DNA of 64,000 bases from Brachypodium distachyon (taxonomy: Eukaryota; Streptophyta; Magnoliopsida; Poales; Poaceae): NCBI RefSeq assembly GCF_000005505.3, contig NC_016134.3, forward strand, positions 27,789,584 through 27,853,583. Reading direction: 5' to 3'. A program made the translations under genes and the position numbers. This document shows positions 22,924 through 33,990 of the stretch, in pieces. A model generated the notes under the pieces. The model saw only the letters and a program-made list of their open reading frames with translations, was not told the DNA's origin and made no database searches. Each line of letters opens with the position of its first letter. The first letter of the stretch is position 1.

Positions 22924-23730
22924 CTATTCGGCGGAAAGGTTCGCACCGATAGTGACGGTGCGCTCCTCGTTGCCGGCTTGGAGGGGCAGCTTCTTCACCT
23001 TTGCGGCCTCCTCCTTGAGCTCCTGGCCCTTGCCAGGGCGTGAGCTCGAGCCTACACCTCCCCCGGCAAGTTCTTGCGGGGCAGCGCGGGCCTTCTTCGC
23101 TGCGGGGGCATCGCCCGGCAGCAGGCCTCCACCCCGGGCGGCGTCTTTGGCGTCGGAGTCGGCCGCGGCGGCGGCCCTGACGGCCTCGCCAACGCACCAG
23201 GCCGCGTCCTTAAGGTCGTACCCGATGGAAAGGACGCCGTAGGTGGATGGCATCTTCATCACACCGTAGGCGTAGTAGGTCCCCACTTGATCAGCGCCGG
23301 CCGACCAAGGATCCCGTTGTAGGGCAACGGGGTGTGCGCCACGTCGAACACCAGGTGCTCGGTCTTGAACGCCTCCCGGGACCCGAAGGTAACCGGCAGC
23401 GTGATGCGCCCCAAGGAGCGCATGACCCCGGGGTTCACTCCCCGGAACGGGTCAGTCGGCTTCAGCAGCTCCAGCGGCAGCTGGAGTTTCTCCATTAGCC
23501 TGGCGGACAGGAGGTTCAGCCCCGCTCTGTTGTCCACCAGCACCTTGGTCACCGTCACGTTGTTGATGATCGGTGAGACCACGAAGGATAGAACCCCCGA
23601 ACCTAGCTACCGGGCTGGGTGATCGTCGGCGCTGAAGGTGATCGGCACGTGCGACCACTTCAGCGGCTGTTGTGCCTCCACGCCCGACAACAGCGCACAC
23701 ACCTCCCGGGTGAGGCGCTTCACCGTGGCG
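22924..23730 (-). pseudogene. Protease region of the nested Tat element
   Basis: Retroviral-type aspartic protease fold: VTVTKVLVDNRAGLNLLS holds the active-site Asp in an unusual D-N-R-A-G context, followed by hydrophobic segments (LPYNGILGRPAL). A frameshift near 23270 separates it from an Ala/Lys-rich linker (AAKKARAAPQEL) that leads to RT. The related copy at 28330-29136 has Glu at the catalytic position. Confidence 0.7.
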
Positions 23731-24058
23731 TGTGATGAGAGAGTGTAAGCTCCCCCATGGATGCAGGCGACGCTGCGAGGCTCCTGGAAGCCGGGCTCGT
23801 CACCCGGACTGCAATCAGACTCACGCTGCTCCTCAGCACGAGCCTTGTCTCGTCCTCGGGGAGGGTGCTCCCTGCCGGCACGGCCCTGCCTGCGTCCTCC
23901 CTAGGCTTCCTCCCTGCCGGCGCCCCCACCAGCAGGCTTCAGCCCGGCCCTGGGGTCGTTCGGGCAGTCGATGTCACCGCAGTTGAAGCAGGCGCCGGCC
24001 GCCTGTCGCTCCTCGTGGTGCTGCTCGCGCCTCTGCTTGATGCCCGCTTAGGAGGCAT
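23731..24058 (-). pseudogene. Collapsed gag of the nested Tat element
   Basis: ATG at 24058 starts MPPKRA. The sequence then jumps straight to IKQRREQ and CFNCGDI, the region just before and in the zinc knuckle, so the whole capsid part (about 1.5 kb in the sister, 29440-30990) is missing. The knuckle itself lost about 15 nt including its His codon (CFNCGDIDCPND here, CFNCGDIGHLSRDC in the sister). This element could not package itself. Confidence 0.72.
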
Positions 24059-24166
24059 GGTGGCTGGCTCCGTTGTTGGAGTAGACAAGGCCAATGTTCA
24101 TGTAGACGGCGTTGCCGGCGGCCACCGGCGAGCTCTGCTCTCGCGCCCCCTACCTGGCATGCTAGA

Positions 24167-25008
24167 TGTCGTAGCACGAGGCTTTGACACCGGGGATGCG
24201 TGGGCACCCCCTTTATGTTTGGCAGTGGGCTACGGGGATCGCTCCGGCGATCGCCGGCGGGACCAATGCGAAGCATACTAGCACGACGAACGCGAGAACA
24301 CTTTTTACCCAGGTTCGGGCCACCCTGAGGTGTAAAACCCTACGTCCTGCCTCTGAGTTTGTTATTACCCAAGGAACTGGGGATTACAGGTTGCCGGGGG
24401 GAGTTCCCGGGGTGCTCTCTCTTTTCGGCTAAGTACTGCTTGCTACTTTGGGCTATTGCTAATGGTGAATTGTGTGCTGATCCAACCCATTGCCGGGTCC
24501 TCCTTTTATACCGAAGGATGCCACAGGTGGCACGGTGCATGGGTGACAAATGGCAAGCAGGGAGCTAGGGCAGCTCCCCCTCGGTGTGCTGGCTTGCATG
24601 CAAACTAGGTAGCCCTGCAGTTAGGGGCTTAGGCGCCTGAGATTTACCCCAGGCGGGTCACTGTTGGCTGAAAGTATAGGGAATCCCCTTTTGGTCGGAG
24701 CACTAAATGCTGGCGTGTGTGTCACTCCTTGTCCTGACGGAACCTGCGAGCGGCTCGCCCGCTGTGGCGCCACGTGGCGCCGCTATCCCTCCCGCTCGTT
24801 CCTGCCTTCGCAACGGCTATTTGCGCCTGGGAACACTCTCCTGGCAAGTGAACTCCCCAGGAAGCGCCCAGGCGGGACTCCTCCTACTGCCCCGCAAGGC
24901 AAACCCCCGCAACCCGGCTAGCCCTGCCAGGCTGGCAACTTGCCGGGACCAAGCGAGGTGGCCCACGCGTCGCGCGGCAGTGGTGCCCCGGGTGCCACTT
25001 GGGCGACA
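24167..25008 (-). repeat. 5' LTR of nested Tat element (842 bp)
   Basis: Bounded by TGTCG...CGACA, followed inward (leftward) by the primer-site/leader sequence GCATGCCAGGTAGGGGG. Partner of 15387-16282. Confidence 0.88.
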
Positions 25009-25245
25009 CGGCCCCACCCAAGCGGGGGCTCTTCCGGGGCTACGAGTTCAAGCTCAACCCCCCGAAGGATGGCACCCCAACGGGAGCCGGCAAGAGGGGG
25101 AGGGCTGACTCGCCACCCTCTGTGCCGAGCAAGAAGCCGCGCACCCGGGGCAGTGCCAGCGCCGACCCGGCCAGCGCGGGGGCTGGCGGCGCCGCCAACG
25201 CGCCTCCCGCCGACCCAATCCCAGTGGAGGAGGAGCCGGCAACAG

Positions 25246-25326
25246 GTACTGATCCCTCTTCTGGTTCCATTGTTTATGTTTCCTCTGCCCACTGACCCGC
25301 AACCGTATCACCTCCCTGACCCGTAG
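25246..25326 (+). other. Putative intron 1 of the antisense Tat ORF (81 bp)
   Basis: GTACTG...CCGTAG, phase 1; removal restores EEEPAT-GEIQLAAGG. Same position and exact length as 18214-18294 in the nested element. Confidence 0.65.
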
Positions 25327-25416
25327 GCGAAATCCAGCTCGCGGCGGGCGGCCTGGCAGCAGAAGCCGGGATAGAGGGGGAGGAGGCTCCTCCCGCAAGC
25401 ACAGCGGCCCCGCAGG

Positions 25417-25495
25417 GTACTCTCTCAGAGCTTCCTCGTGTCCGTCGCCAGGTACCTCAATTTAGCTTTAAGTTCTAATTTTTTCTTTGTCGTAG
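25417..25495 (+). other. Putative intron 2 of the antisense Tat ORF (79 bp)
   Basis: GTACTC...GTCGTAG with a T-rich tail before the acceptor; removal joins STAAPQ to APTAPAARTG in frame, whereas reading through meets a stop. A nearer donor at 25452 would leave a 44-bp intron, which I think too short. Confidence 0.6.
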
Positions 25496-27060
25496 CCCCC
25501 ACCGCGCCCGCAGCGAGAACGGGTGACGCGGTGGTCGATGTCGGTTCCGACGCCGAGGATGCGGAGATCAGGGAGGAGCCGGAGGCGGCTCCTGCGCCAA
25601 GCTCCACCGCGCCGGACACAACGGTGGCGGCGCCCACCGTCGCTATCGAAGCGGGGCTCGATGGCGCGTCCCCGGCCACGCAGGCCGAAGGCTAGGATCT
25701 TGCGGCCACCCAGCAAGAGGCGTCTCCTGCCGGGGGCGCGGCAACTCCACCAACCTCGCAACCTATGGGTGCGGGTGTGGAGGAGGCTGCGGCAGGGGAG
25801 CAACATGCGGCTCCGCTGCAAGTGGACGACGCTCCCCTCGACCAAACAGTGGCGGCGGGGGCCTCGTCGTCATCTGTCGCTACCTCCGGCGCAGACCTCG
25901 GCATCCTTGCTGGGGCGACTTGGGACCCAATCACCTGGGACCCAAGCATCTACGATCGAGGGCACCAGTTTCTTGACGCCATCAAGGAGCAGCAGCTGGC
26001 ATTCGTCACCTCATTCAACCAGGTGAAGGAGCGCCACGAACTCGCGAAGGGCCAGCTCGGCGAAGTGCGGCAAGCCGTCGAGAGGGAACGGCAAGAGCTC
26101 TCCCGGCTACGGGAGGAGACGCGCCTGGCCCGGCAGGTCAGGGATGAAGCCGCAGCGCCGGTCGTCCCCGAGGCGGAGCTCCATCGGCAACTGGAGGCCC
26201 AGCGCGCCAAGCACCAGCAAGCGCTGAACTCGCTGGCCGCGGTGCAGGAGAAGGCTAACAAGGAGCACGAGGAGGTGCTCGCTACGGCCCAAGCTCGCCT
26301 CAACGAGAAGAACGAGCTGGTCAGCAGCTACCTCTCCCAGCTCCAGGGGCTGCGCACCAAGCTGGAGGAGCAGACCAAGGCCGCGGAGGACGCAGCAGTG
26401 GCGTTGGCACGGCGAGAGAAGGAGCTCAATTCCGCCAAGGCAAAGAGCGTCCAACTCGAGTCCGAATAGGCCACTGCCCGGGGCGAGCTCGTCAAGATGG
26501 GCGAGGACAACGTGGCCAAGGCCACGGAAATCTCGCAGCAAGCGGAACTCCTCCGCCAGGCCAAGCATGCTGTGGCGCGGGCACGCGGCAACCACGCCAT
26601 GCTGGTGGAGCCGTGCCGGAGGGAGACCGTGAAGCTGATCGGGATCGCCCGGGCGGTGCGTGACCTGCTACCACGGTTCGAGCTGCAGGCCGCCCAGGTG
26701 GACGGCACGAACATCAGCACGCTGATCCCGTTCTTCTCCAACATGGTGGGGAAGCTCGGGGCGCTCGACGTGTGGATCTCCAAGTTCTGCGACGGGGAGA
26801 TAGCCTCGTGCGCCAGGGAGTCGCTGAGACGATCCTCCCTCGGGTGCACCTCCACCACCCGGACTTCCCCTTCGAGATGTTGCAGGACACCTGGTCGGAC
26901 AGCAAGGACGGCCCTCCTCACTGCAAGGCGGTGAGCAGGTTCGTTGAGGAGGTGGTGGACCGGATGCAGAGGAAGCCGGAGCTGGAGCCGGAGCTAGAGG
27001 CGGAGCCCCCAACTAAAGACCCCGGCAACTAGTCGCCGCAACCCCCTGCCGGTCCTCGTT

Positions 27061-27440
27061 TTATCTTTGTGTCTTTGTTTTTGATTCCTGAAAATATCGC
27101 GCTTCCCCGGCAGCCGTCTTGGGGGCAACCGAAGGCGCAGTCTGCCTGTGCCAGAACACCCCCGCCGGAACCTTCTGGCGCTCTGCTGCCAACTTGGACA
27201 GCTCGTCAGCCGCGAAGTTACCCTTGCGCTTGACGTGCTCGAACCGCAAACCCTTGAACTTGCGTTCCAGTTTGCGGACCTCATCCACGTACGCTGCCAT
27301 CAGCGGGCAGTCGTAGTCCTTGTTAACCTGGTTGATCACGAGTTGGGAATCCCCGCGAACAACCAGGCGCATCGCCGCCCGCAACCCGGTGAGCAACCCT
27401 TCGTACTCAGCCGTGTTGTTGGTGGAGTTGGGGAACCTGG
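27061..27440 (-). pseudogene. RNase H fragment of the outer Tat element
   Basis: Contains VVRGDSQLVINQVNKDYD and NFAADELSKLAAERQKV, the second half of the second RNase H domain. On its left it is joined directly to the end of the antisense ORF region (near 27100), so integrase and the repeat region are deleted. On its right, near 27436, it is joined to the RT thumb, with about 0.75 kb missing relative to 21264-22020. Confidence 0.7.
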
Positions 27441-28329
27441 TTGATCACCTTGAAGAAAGGGAGGGCGCGCTCGCCCAGCCTTGAAATTAAACGTCCCAAC
27501 GCGGCTACGCAGCCGTTGAGGCGCTGCACGTCCTTCACCTTGTGGGGAGCCTCCATTTCTCGATAGCTTCTATCTTCTTTGGGTTGGCTTGAATCCCCCT
27601 GTGCGAAACCAAGAAGCCCAAAAGCTGCCTGAGTCTACACCAAAGGTGCATTTCTCAGGGTTCAACTTGAGCTTGATCCTGCGGAGGTTATCAAACATCT
27701 CCCGCGGGTCATCAATCAACGATTCCCCGCGCTTTGACTTGATGACGATATCATCCATGTAGGCCTCAATTTTGGCCTAGCTGGGATCCCAAACACTCAC
27801 GTAAAGCACACTGGAATGTTGAGCCCACATTATTCAACCCGAATGGCATGCACGTGTAGCAGTAACAGCCAACCGGGGTGATGAACGCCGTTTTTTCTTC
27901 CTCTTCGTCTGCCATCTTAATTTGATGGTAGCCGTAAAAAGCACCGCAAATCACAACCGGCAGTGGAATCTAGTATTTGGTCAATGCAAGGTACAGGGAA
28001 AGGATTTTTAGGACACACACGGTTAAGATCAGAAAAATCTACACACATGCGAAGTTTACACTCCCCCTTGGGTACTACTACAGGTTAGCTAACCAAGTGG
28101 GGTACAATACTTCCCTGATAGCCCCCGTGGCTTTAAGCTTGTCCACTTCTTGCTTGATGAAATCTTTGCGCTCCTGTGCTTGCCGGCGGATCTTCTGCTT
28201 GACGGGGTGGGCGTCTGGACGCACCGCGAGTCGATGCTCGATCACCTCCCTAGGGACCCCGGGGAGGTCCGACGGTTCCCAAGGGAACACGTTGGCGTTC
28301 TCCCGGAGGAAAGTGATAAGGGCGCTTTC
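27441..28329 (-). pseudogene. Reverse transcriptase fragment of the outer Tat element
   Basis: Degraded RT in several frames: QEVDKLKATGAI, YPTWLANL, GYHQIKMADEEEEKTAFITP, CMPFGLNNVGSTF, MDDIVIKSKRGESLIDD, LNPEKCTFGVDSG. Frameshifts near 27765 (before MDD) and 27955-28080. Clearly inactive. Confidence 0.75.
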
Positions 28330-29136
28330 CTATTTGGCATTGAGGTTCGCACCGACGGTGACGGTGCGCTCCTCGTTGCCGGCTTGGAGGGGCAGCTTCT
28401 TCACCTTGGCGGCCTCCTCCTTGAGCTTCTGGCCCTTGCCGAGGCGTGAGCTCGAGCCTGCGCCTCCCCCGGCAAGTTCTTGCGGGGCAGCGCGGGCCTT
28501 CTTCGCTGCGGGGCGATCGCCCGACAACGAGCCTTTGCTTCCGGCGACGTCCTGGTCATCGGAATCGGCTGCGGCGGCGGCCTTGATGACCTCGCCAACA
28601 CACCAGGCTGCGTCCTTAAGATCGCACCTAATGGAGAGGACTCCATACGTGGACGGCATCTTCATCACGCCGTAGGCGCAATGAGTCGCCGCCATGAACT
28701 TGATCAGTGCCGGCCGACCTAGGATCCCGTTGTATGGCAACGGGGTGTGCGTCACATCGAACACAAGGTGCTCGGTCCTGAACGCTTCCCGGGACCTGAA
28801 GGTAACCGGCAGCGTGATGCGCCCCAGAGGGCGCACGATCCCGGGGTTCACTCCCCGGAACGGGTCGATGGGCTTCAACTGCTCCAGCGGCAGCTGAAGT
28901 TTCTCCACCAACTTGGCGGACAGGAGGTTCAACCCTGCTCCGTTTTCCACCAGCACCTTGGTCACCGTCACATTGTTGATGATCAGTGAAACCACGAAGG
29001 ATAAAACCCCTGAACCCAGCTGCCGGGCTGGGTGATCATCGGCGCTGAAGGTGATCGGCACGTGCGACCACTTCAGCGGCTGTTGTGCCTCCATGTCCGG
29101 CAACAGCGCACACACCTCCCGGGTGAGGCGCTTCAC
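28330..29136 (-). pseudogene. Protease and linker of the outer Tat element, altered active site
   Basis: Open for 268 codons: the PITFSADDHPARQL lead-in, INNVTVTKVLVENGAGLNLLS, LPYNGILGRPALIKFMAATH, then the Ala/Lys-rich linker. The catalytic Asp position reads Glu (VENGAG), so the enzyme should be dead although the frame is open. The nested copy keeps Asp. Confidence 0.68.
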
Positions 29137-30995
29137 CGCTGCATGGGATGAGAGAGCGTAAGCTCCCCCATGGATGCAGGCGACGCCGCGGGGCTCCTGG
29201 AAGCCGGGCTCGTCGCCCCCGCTGTCGTCGGACTCGCGCTGCTCCTCAGCGCGAGCCTTGTCTCGTCCCCGGGGAGGGCGCTCCCTGCCGGCACGGGCCT
29301 GGCCACGTCCCCCCTGGGCTCCCTCTCTGCCGGCGCCCCCGCCGGCAGGCTTCGGCCCCGCTCTGGGGTCGTTCGGGCAATCCCGGGATAGATGCCCGAT
29401 ATCGCCGCAATTGAAGCAGGCGCCGGCCGCTCGGTGCTCCTCGTGGCGCTGCTCACGCCTCTGCTTGATACCCTGCAGGATGCGGCAATCCTGCGCGTCG
29501 TGGTGGCGTTGGCGTGGATGGGGCAGCGGGGCATGTCGCCCGGCTTGCTGCTAGACCCGCCAGCGGGCGAGGCCTTTTTCGCAGGCCTCGAGGCAGCCCC
29601 CGACTCCGTGGCGAGGACTTACTTTTGCGAGCCCTCGGCGGGGCTCGCGCAGCCTTAGCTGCGAGTTCGGGCGCCAGGCGCCCTTCCTCGGCATGGCACA
29701 CTTGTGCGCCAAGGCATAGAGATCCTGCGTCGTCCGGACCCGATGCGTGCTTAGCTTCTCCCGCATCTTGGGGTCACGGACGTTGATGGCAAAGGTGTTG
29801 ATGGCGGCAGCCTCCGCCTCTGGAATGGAGTAGGAGAGACTGGAGAAACGGTTGACAAAACTCCGCAGCGTCTCTCCTGGCTTCTGCACCACGGTGTGCA
29901 GCTCCGCCATGGTTCCCAGACGCTTGTAACCGCCCTGGAACGCGCTCACGAACTGCTCCCGCAGGTCCTCCCAAGTGGCTATGGACCCGGCAGGCACGTT
30001 GAGCAACCAAGTTCTCGCTGCTCCCTTGAGGACCATCGGGAACCAGTTAGCCCTGACCTTGTCGTCGGCGTCGATGGCGTGCATCCCCAATGTGTAGGTC
30101 AGGAGAAAATCCTTGGGGTTCACGGACCCGTCGTACGTTCCAAGTGCGGGCGGTCGAAACTTGCGGGGCCATGTCACCCGGCGCAGCTCGCGGGTGAACA
30201 TGGTGCAGCCGTCCTCGGCGCCCATGGGAGCATCCTCCTGCTCCTGCGGGCGTTGGCGCGTTGCTTCGTGCCAGCGCCGGCACTCCAAGCGCTGCGGAGA
30301 TCTTCCTGCTGGCGGGCGTTCAAGACGCCCCGCGCATCACCCCGTGTGACGGTCGGTGACGAATCCGAGGACCCCCCAGGATCCCCGCCTCCTTGCCCTC
30401 CCTGCGGGGGAGCGTTTTCTCCCTGCACCGAGGCGCGGGGCGCGTCTCCGCGTCCCGGGTTCTGCCCCCGACCCGAACCGGCCGGGGCGCCCTCACCTTG
30501 CGGCTGTTGGGCAGCGAGCGCGAGGAGTGCGTCCAGCTCCGCACCCCACACCTCGTGCGCCGGCGTGCCATGCTGCGGCTCGTAGCGCACCATGACCCGC
30601 GTGGCGATGATAGCTTCCGACCGGCTGCCCCCCGCCCTGTCCCCCGGCGCACCGAGGTGGGTTGGGTATGACCCCGACGGCGTCGCTCGCGACGCGGTGT
30701 GCTCGTGGCGCAACTGCTGCTGCGCGTCTTCGGCCCGCGAGTAAACTCACTGGCCGGCGCGGGTGGCGTCGTGGCCGCTCGCGCGACTAGCTCCGACGCT
30801 TGGAGCCACCAGCCCCCTCATCCGGTTGTCTGCCGACGGCCGAGGACGCAGGGGTGGCAGCTGCGACTGCTGCACCCGAGAGGGCTCAGGGTTCTCCTTG
30901 CCCTGCGACGCGTGTTGCGCGTCGTGGGACCGCGTCTGCGCCGCTGGGGCACCACGCGGATCAATCCGAGAGTCACCAGCCTGCTTGGGAGGCAT
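29137..30995 (-). pseudogene. gag of the outer Tat element
   Basis: Starts at ATG 30995 (MPPKQAGDSRIDPRG). The capsid part is clear in one frame at 30288-29551: WPRKFRPPALGTYDGSVNP, GAARTWLLNVPAGSIATWED, LREQFVSAFQGGYKR, ETLRSFVNRFSSLSYSIPEA. The zinc knuckle CFNCGDIGHLSRDC (C-X2-C-X4-H-X4-C) is intact near 29390-29435. Frameshifts separate the N-terminal, capsid and knuckle parts. Gag forms the particle that packages element RNA. Confidence 0.78.
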
Positions 30996-31002
30996 GAGGG
31001 CT

Positions 31003-31190
31003 GATCCTGTCGGTGAAGAAGACGTTGCCGATGTAGCTGCAGACGAAGACGCCAGCGATCTCCGGCGAGCTATCCACACGCGCCAGGCTGATCCTGTCGG
31101 TGAAGAAGACGTTGCCGATGTAGCTGCAGACGACGGCGCCAGCGATCTCCGGTGAGCTATCCACACGCGCCCCCTACCTGGCACGCCAGA
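31003..31190 (-). repeat. Leader with 87-bp tandem duplication and primer site
   Basis: Two 87-bp copies (from 31003 and 31090), as at 12618-12791, then CTACCTGGCACGCCAGA next to the LTR, the probable primer-site region. Confidence 0.7.
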
Positions 31191-32064
31191 TGTCGTAGCC
31201 CGGGGCGTAGACACCGGGGGTGAGCGGCACCCCTTTTTAGGTTCGGCAGAGGGCGTCGGGGATCGCTCCGGCGAGGACCGACAAAGCCAACGTCAAGCGT
31301 GAGGATGCACACAATCGTTTTTACCCAGGTTCGGGCCACCCTGAGGTGTAAAACCCTGCGTCCTGCTTCAGTGTTCTTATTTGCCAGTTAACAAAGGTTT
31401 ACAGGTTGCCGGGGGAGTTCCCGGGCGTTCTCTCCTTTTCTGCTAAGAGCTACTTGCTATTTCTGGCCAAACCTAGTAAAAAAAAACCAAACCCCTGACC
31501 GTTGGTGGGGGTCCTCCTTTTATACTCAAGGGGATACCACAGGTGCCTCGGTGCATGACTGACAAGTGGCGAGCAAAGAACTAGGGCAGCTTGCCCTCGG
31601 TGTGCTGGCTTGCATGCATGATGAGTAGCCCTGCAGCTAGGGCGCTACGTGCCTAGAATTCACACCGGGCCAGTCACTGTAGGCTGACTGGACGTGAAAT
31701 CCCCTTTCTGTCGGAGCATTTAATGTTTGCTTGTGCTTAACTCCTCGCCCTGACAAGCCCTGCGCACGGGGAGCCCGCCGAGCGGCCACGTGGCGTCGCT
31801 GTCCCGCCCGCTTGGTCCCGCTCTTGTAACGGGTGCCTGCGCCCGGGAACGCCCTTCCCGGCAAGTGACCTCCCCGGGAAGCACCCAGGCGGGAATTCTC
31901 TCGCTGCCCTCCAGGGTAACCCCCGCAGCCCGGCTAGCCCTACTGGGCTGGTGACTTGCCGGGCAGCTTGTGTGGTGCTGCCCGGGGTGCGATCCTTCCA
32001 GGGAGCAAGCTAGGTGGCCCACGTGTCATGCGGCGGTGGTACCCCGGGTGCCACTGGTGCGACA
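31191..32064 (-). repeat. Tat LTR, type A, 5' LTR (874 bp)
   Basis: Same length and ends as 12805-13678. To its right Angela integrase resumes immediately (32065), so this is the true outer end of the Tat block. The other end lacks a matching TSD because it is truncated. Confidence 0.88.
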
Positions 32065-32646
32065 TGTTCTTAGCGACAAACACTTTGCCTTCAGATCTGT
32101 GATAGAAGGTGTACCCAATTGTTTCTTTAGGGTATCCTATGAAGACGCATTTTTCTGACTTGGGTTTGAGCTTATCAGGTTGTAGCCTTTTGACATAAGC
32201 GTTGCATCCCCAAACTTTAAGAAATGACAGCTTAGGTTTCTTGCCAAATCATAATTCATACGGTGTCGTTTCAACGGATTTAGATGGTGCCCTATTTAAA
32301 GTGAATGTGGCTGTCTCTAATGCATAACCCCAAAATGACAGTGGCAAATTAGTATGAGACATCATAGACCGTACCATTCTAATAAAGTATGATTACGACG
32401 TTCGGACACACCATTACGCTGTGGTGTTCCAGGCGGCGTGAGTTGTGAAACAATTCCACATTGTCTTAAATGCGTGCCAATCTCAAAGCTCAAATATTCA
32501 CCTCCACGATCGGATCGTAGAAATTTAATTTTCATGTTACGATGGTTCTCCACTTCATTCTGAAATTCCTTAAACTTTTCAAATGTTTCAGACTTGTGTT
32601 TCATTAAGTACATATACCCATATCTACTTAAGTCATCCATGAAGGT
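32065..32646 (-). pseudogene. Angela pol: integrase core, C-terminal side
   Basis: Minus-strand reading: FMDDLSRYGYMYLMKHKSET, RSDRGGEYLS (second catalytic Asp in RSDRGG), PPGTPQRNGVSERRN (catalytic Glu region), then degraded sequence to SEGKVFVAKN at the Tat junction. The frame continues exactly from 37737, on the far side of the Mutator-like insert. Confidence 0.85.
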
Positions 32647-32655
32647 TAAGAAATA

Positions 32656-32875
32656 GGGTTTTTTATTTCTGTGCCCTCGGTTCCTTAGTTGTATTCAGTT
32701 TTGCCCAGGCCTTAGAACACTGCTTGCTTCTACACTTCGTTCTTTGGCAAATGCTCGCAAATGTTCTCACGTCGGACCTGTTAACGTTCAAGGCCTTTGA
32801 CCGTTACCTCCTGACGGGTGGGGCCAGGTTAAATCCTGCCGAGTGGGGCCAACCTAGCTACTGACATGTGGGGCT
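32656..32875. repeat. Left TIR of the MULE
   Basis: Pairs with 37505-37727. Core shared block: CAGTTTTGCCCAGG and CTTAGAACACTG; further out CTGACGGGTGGG. Confidence 0.8.
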
Positions 32876-33199
32876 GAAGCAACAGGAAAATGGTCCCTTT
32901 GACTGTAGAAGAGATGATTAATTTGCAAGTGGGTCCACCGTCGAAAGGAAAAATTCAGGCGGCTTCTGGCCACTGCCACACCGACGCTTTGCCGTCACCG
33001 GAGTTGCTCTCCTGCACGACACAGGCCAGGCAGGGGGTGGGGTGTCTAGCAGGCGCAAGGCCGCTTCACCCTGAGGTGGCGCTGGAGCTTCTCATTGCTG
33101 AAACCTTGTTGGCCGCGGGCTCGTGTGGTCTGCGGTGGCGGAGGGCTCCGCTAGGAGGCGGGGCGATACAGAGCACGGGAGAGGCAGGAAAGAGGGGCA

Positions 33200-33990
33200 A
33201 AAGAATCAGTAGGTCATCACGAATTTGACGGAGGCATTGGAAGGGGTGGAGGAGCACTACACGAGAACCTCGACGCTGGTGGGTGGTAGGCAGAGAGGAG
33301 CAGCGACGCGGGGATGACTCGGACCACGCGAGGCTCATTCAGAATCACCGGAAGTTTCAGAGTGATCAGGTGGAGCTGAGTGATGCGGCGGTCGAGTCCG
33401 GAGGCCACCGGAGAAGGAGATCTGCTCGGCGGCAGCAACCGGTAGGAGCTGAGGAAGAACATGGTGACGCAGCGATTGGAGGCACCTCGGGTCGATTACT
33501 TCTGCAGGAAGGATTCTCGAGCCGATGCGGGTCTCTTGGGCAAGGTGGCGAGGCTCGTGGAGGACGCTGGCCATGACGGCGCAAGGCAACGGCGCGCGAG
33601 CGTGCTCCGGACGGCGCGAACGCCGTTCGCGTTCCGGCCAGAATAGAGCACGAGAGGATGCGCCGCTTGCGGATACAGCTTCGGCATGTCTACGAGGTCG
33701 TGGCGGCAAGGTTTAGCGGCCGAGTTGAGAAGCGACGATGTCGCGATGGATGGCAGGAAGAGCGGCCAGGAAGATGAGCTGCTTTTGTTCGCCGGGGGGA
33801 AGAAAGAGCCACTTTTTGCCCTTTGAGCCCACTCGAATGGACAATTTTGTAGGAAGCTTGGAAATTGAACTTCCTCCAAATTGATCTTTGATAGCACATA
33901 TGCAATCCGAATGGAAAGTTATGCAAGATGACGAAATTTCAAATTGTTTTGAGAAAGTTGACTTTTGTTGACCAGACCCACCATTTGGCC
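33200..33990. other. GC-rich, possibly captured genomic segment in the MULE
   Basis: Overlapping ORFs on both strands, none convincing. The minus strand (33897-33335) reads Ser/Pro/Arg-rich peptides such as MLSKINLEEVQFPSFLQN with shifts. Composition differs sharply from the AT-rich repeat to its right. Probably exonic/promoter DNA of an unidentified gene. Confidence 0.35.

Larger units (their letters stand above)
15387..25008 (-). mobile_element. Nested Tat-lineage Gypsy element, complete ends, 9.6 kb
   Basis: LTRs 15387-16282 (3') and 24167-25008 (5') share ends with the host element but are a distinct subtype (TGTCATAGCACGAGG / TGTCGTAGCACGAGG). The TSD is perfect: cggcc at 15382-15386 and 25009-25013. 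The host antisense ORF resumes across it (ATPRAPTA, then PPKRGLF). Internal order on the minus strand is a gag remnant, protease, RT, RNase H, integrase, a 0.5-kb repeat region and the antisense ORF. Most of gag is deleted and pol has frameshifts and nonsense codons. Confidence 0.9.
25009..27032 (+). pseudogene. Antisense Tat ORF, 3' part: two introns, long coiled coil, acidic C-terminus
   Basis: Continues from 15386. Exon to 25245 (PPKRGLFRGYEFKLNPPKDG). Intron 25246-25326. Exon 25327-25416. Intron 25417-25495. Then an open frame to 26469 apart from one nonsense TAG at 25693. Both introns are GT-AG and phase 1. The last part has a long heptad-rich coiled coil (ERERQELSRLREETRLARQV to KSVQLESE, about 160 residues). 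After a TAG at 26467 the frame continues, then shifts near 26815 into HLHHPDFPFEMLQDTW and ends in an acidic tail at 27030-27032. It is convergent with the element's own pol. Function unknown. Confidence 0.7.
12011..32064 (-). mobile_element. Compound Tat-lineage Gypsy block: LTR - internal - LTR - truncated internal
   Basis: Two 874-bp LTRs of the same type (31191-32064 and 12805-13678; TGTCGTAGCCCGGG...GGTGCGACA) bound an internal region in Tat order on the minus strand: gag, protease, RT, RNase H, then an antisense ORF. Beyond the second LTR the sequence does not leave the element. It continues with the primer site, leader and gag start (12804 down to about 12011) and is then cut. This is the signature of two elements sharing one LTR, usually produced by unequal recombination. 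Integrase and the RT C-terminus are deleted from the intact-looking unit. A second Tat element (15387-25008) is nested inside. Confidence 0.8.

Noticed and set aside
25452..25495. Alternative donor for intron 2 of the antisense Tat ORF
   Set aside because: Would give a 44-bp intron, shorter than plants normally splice. The donor at 25417 gives 79 bp and keeps frame.
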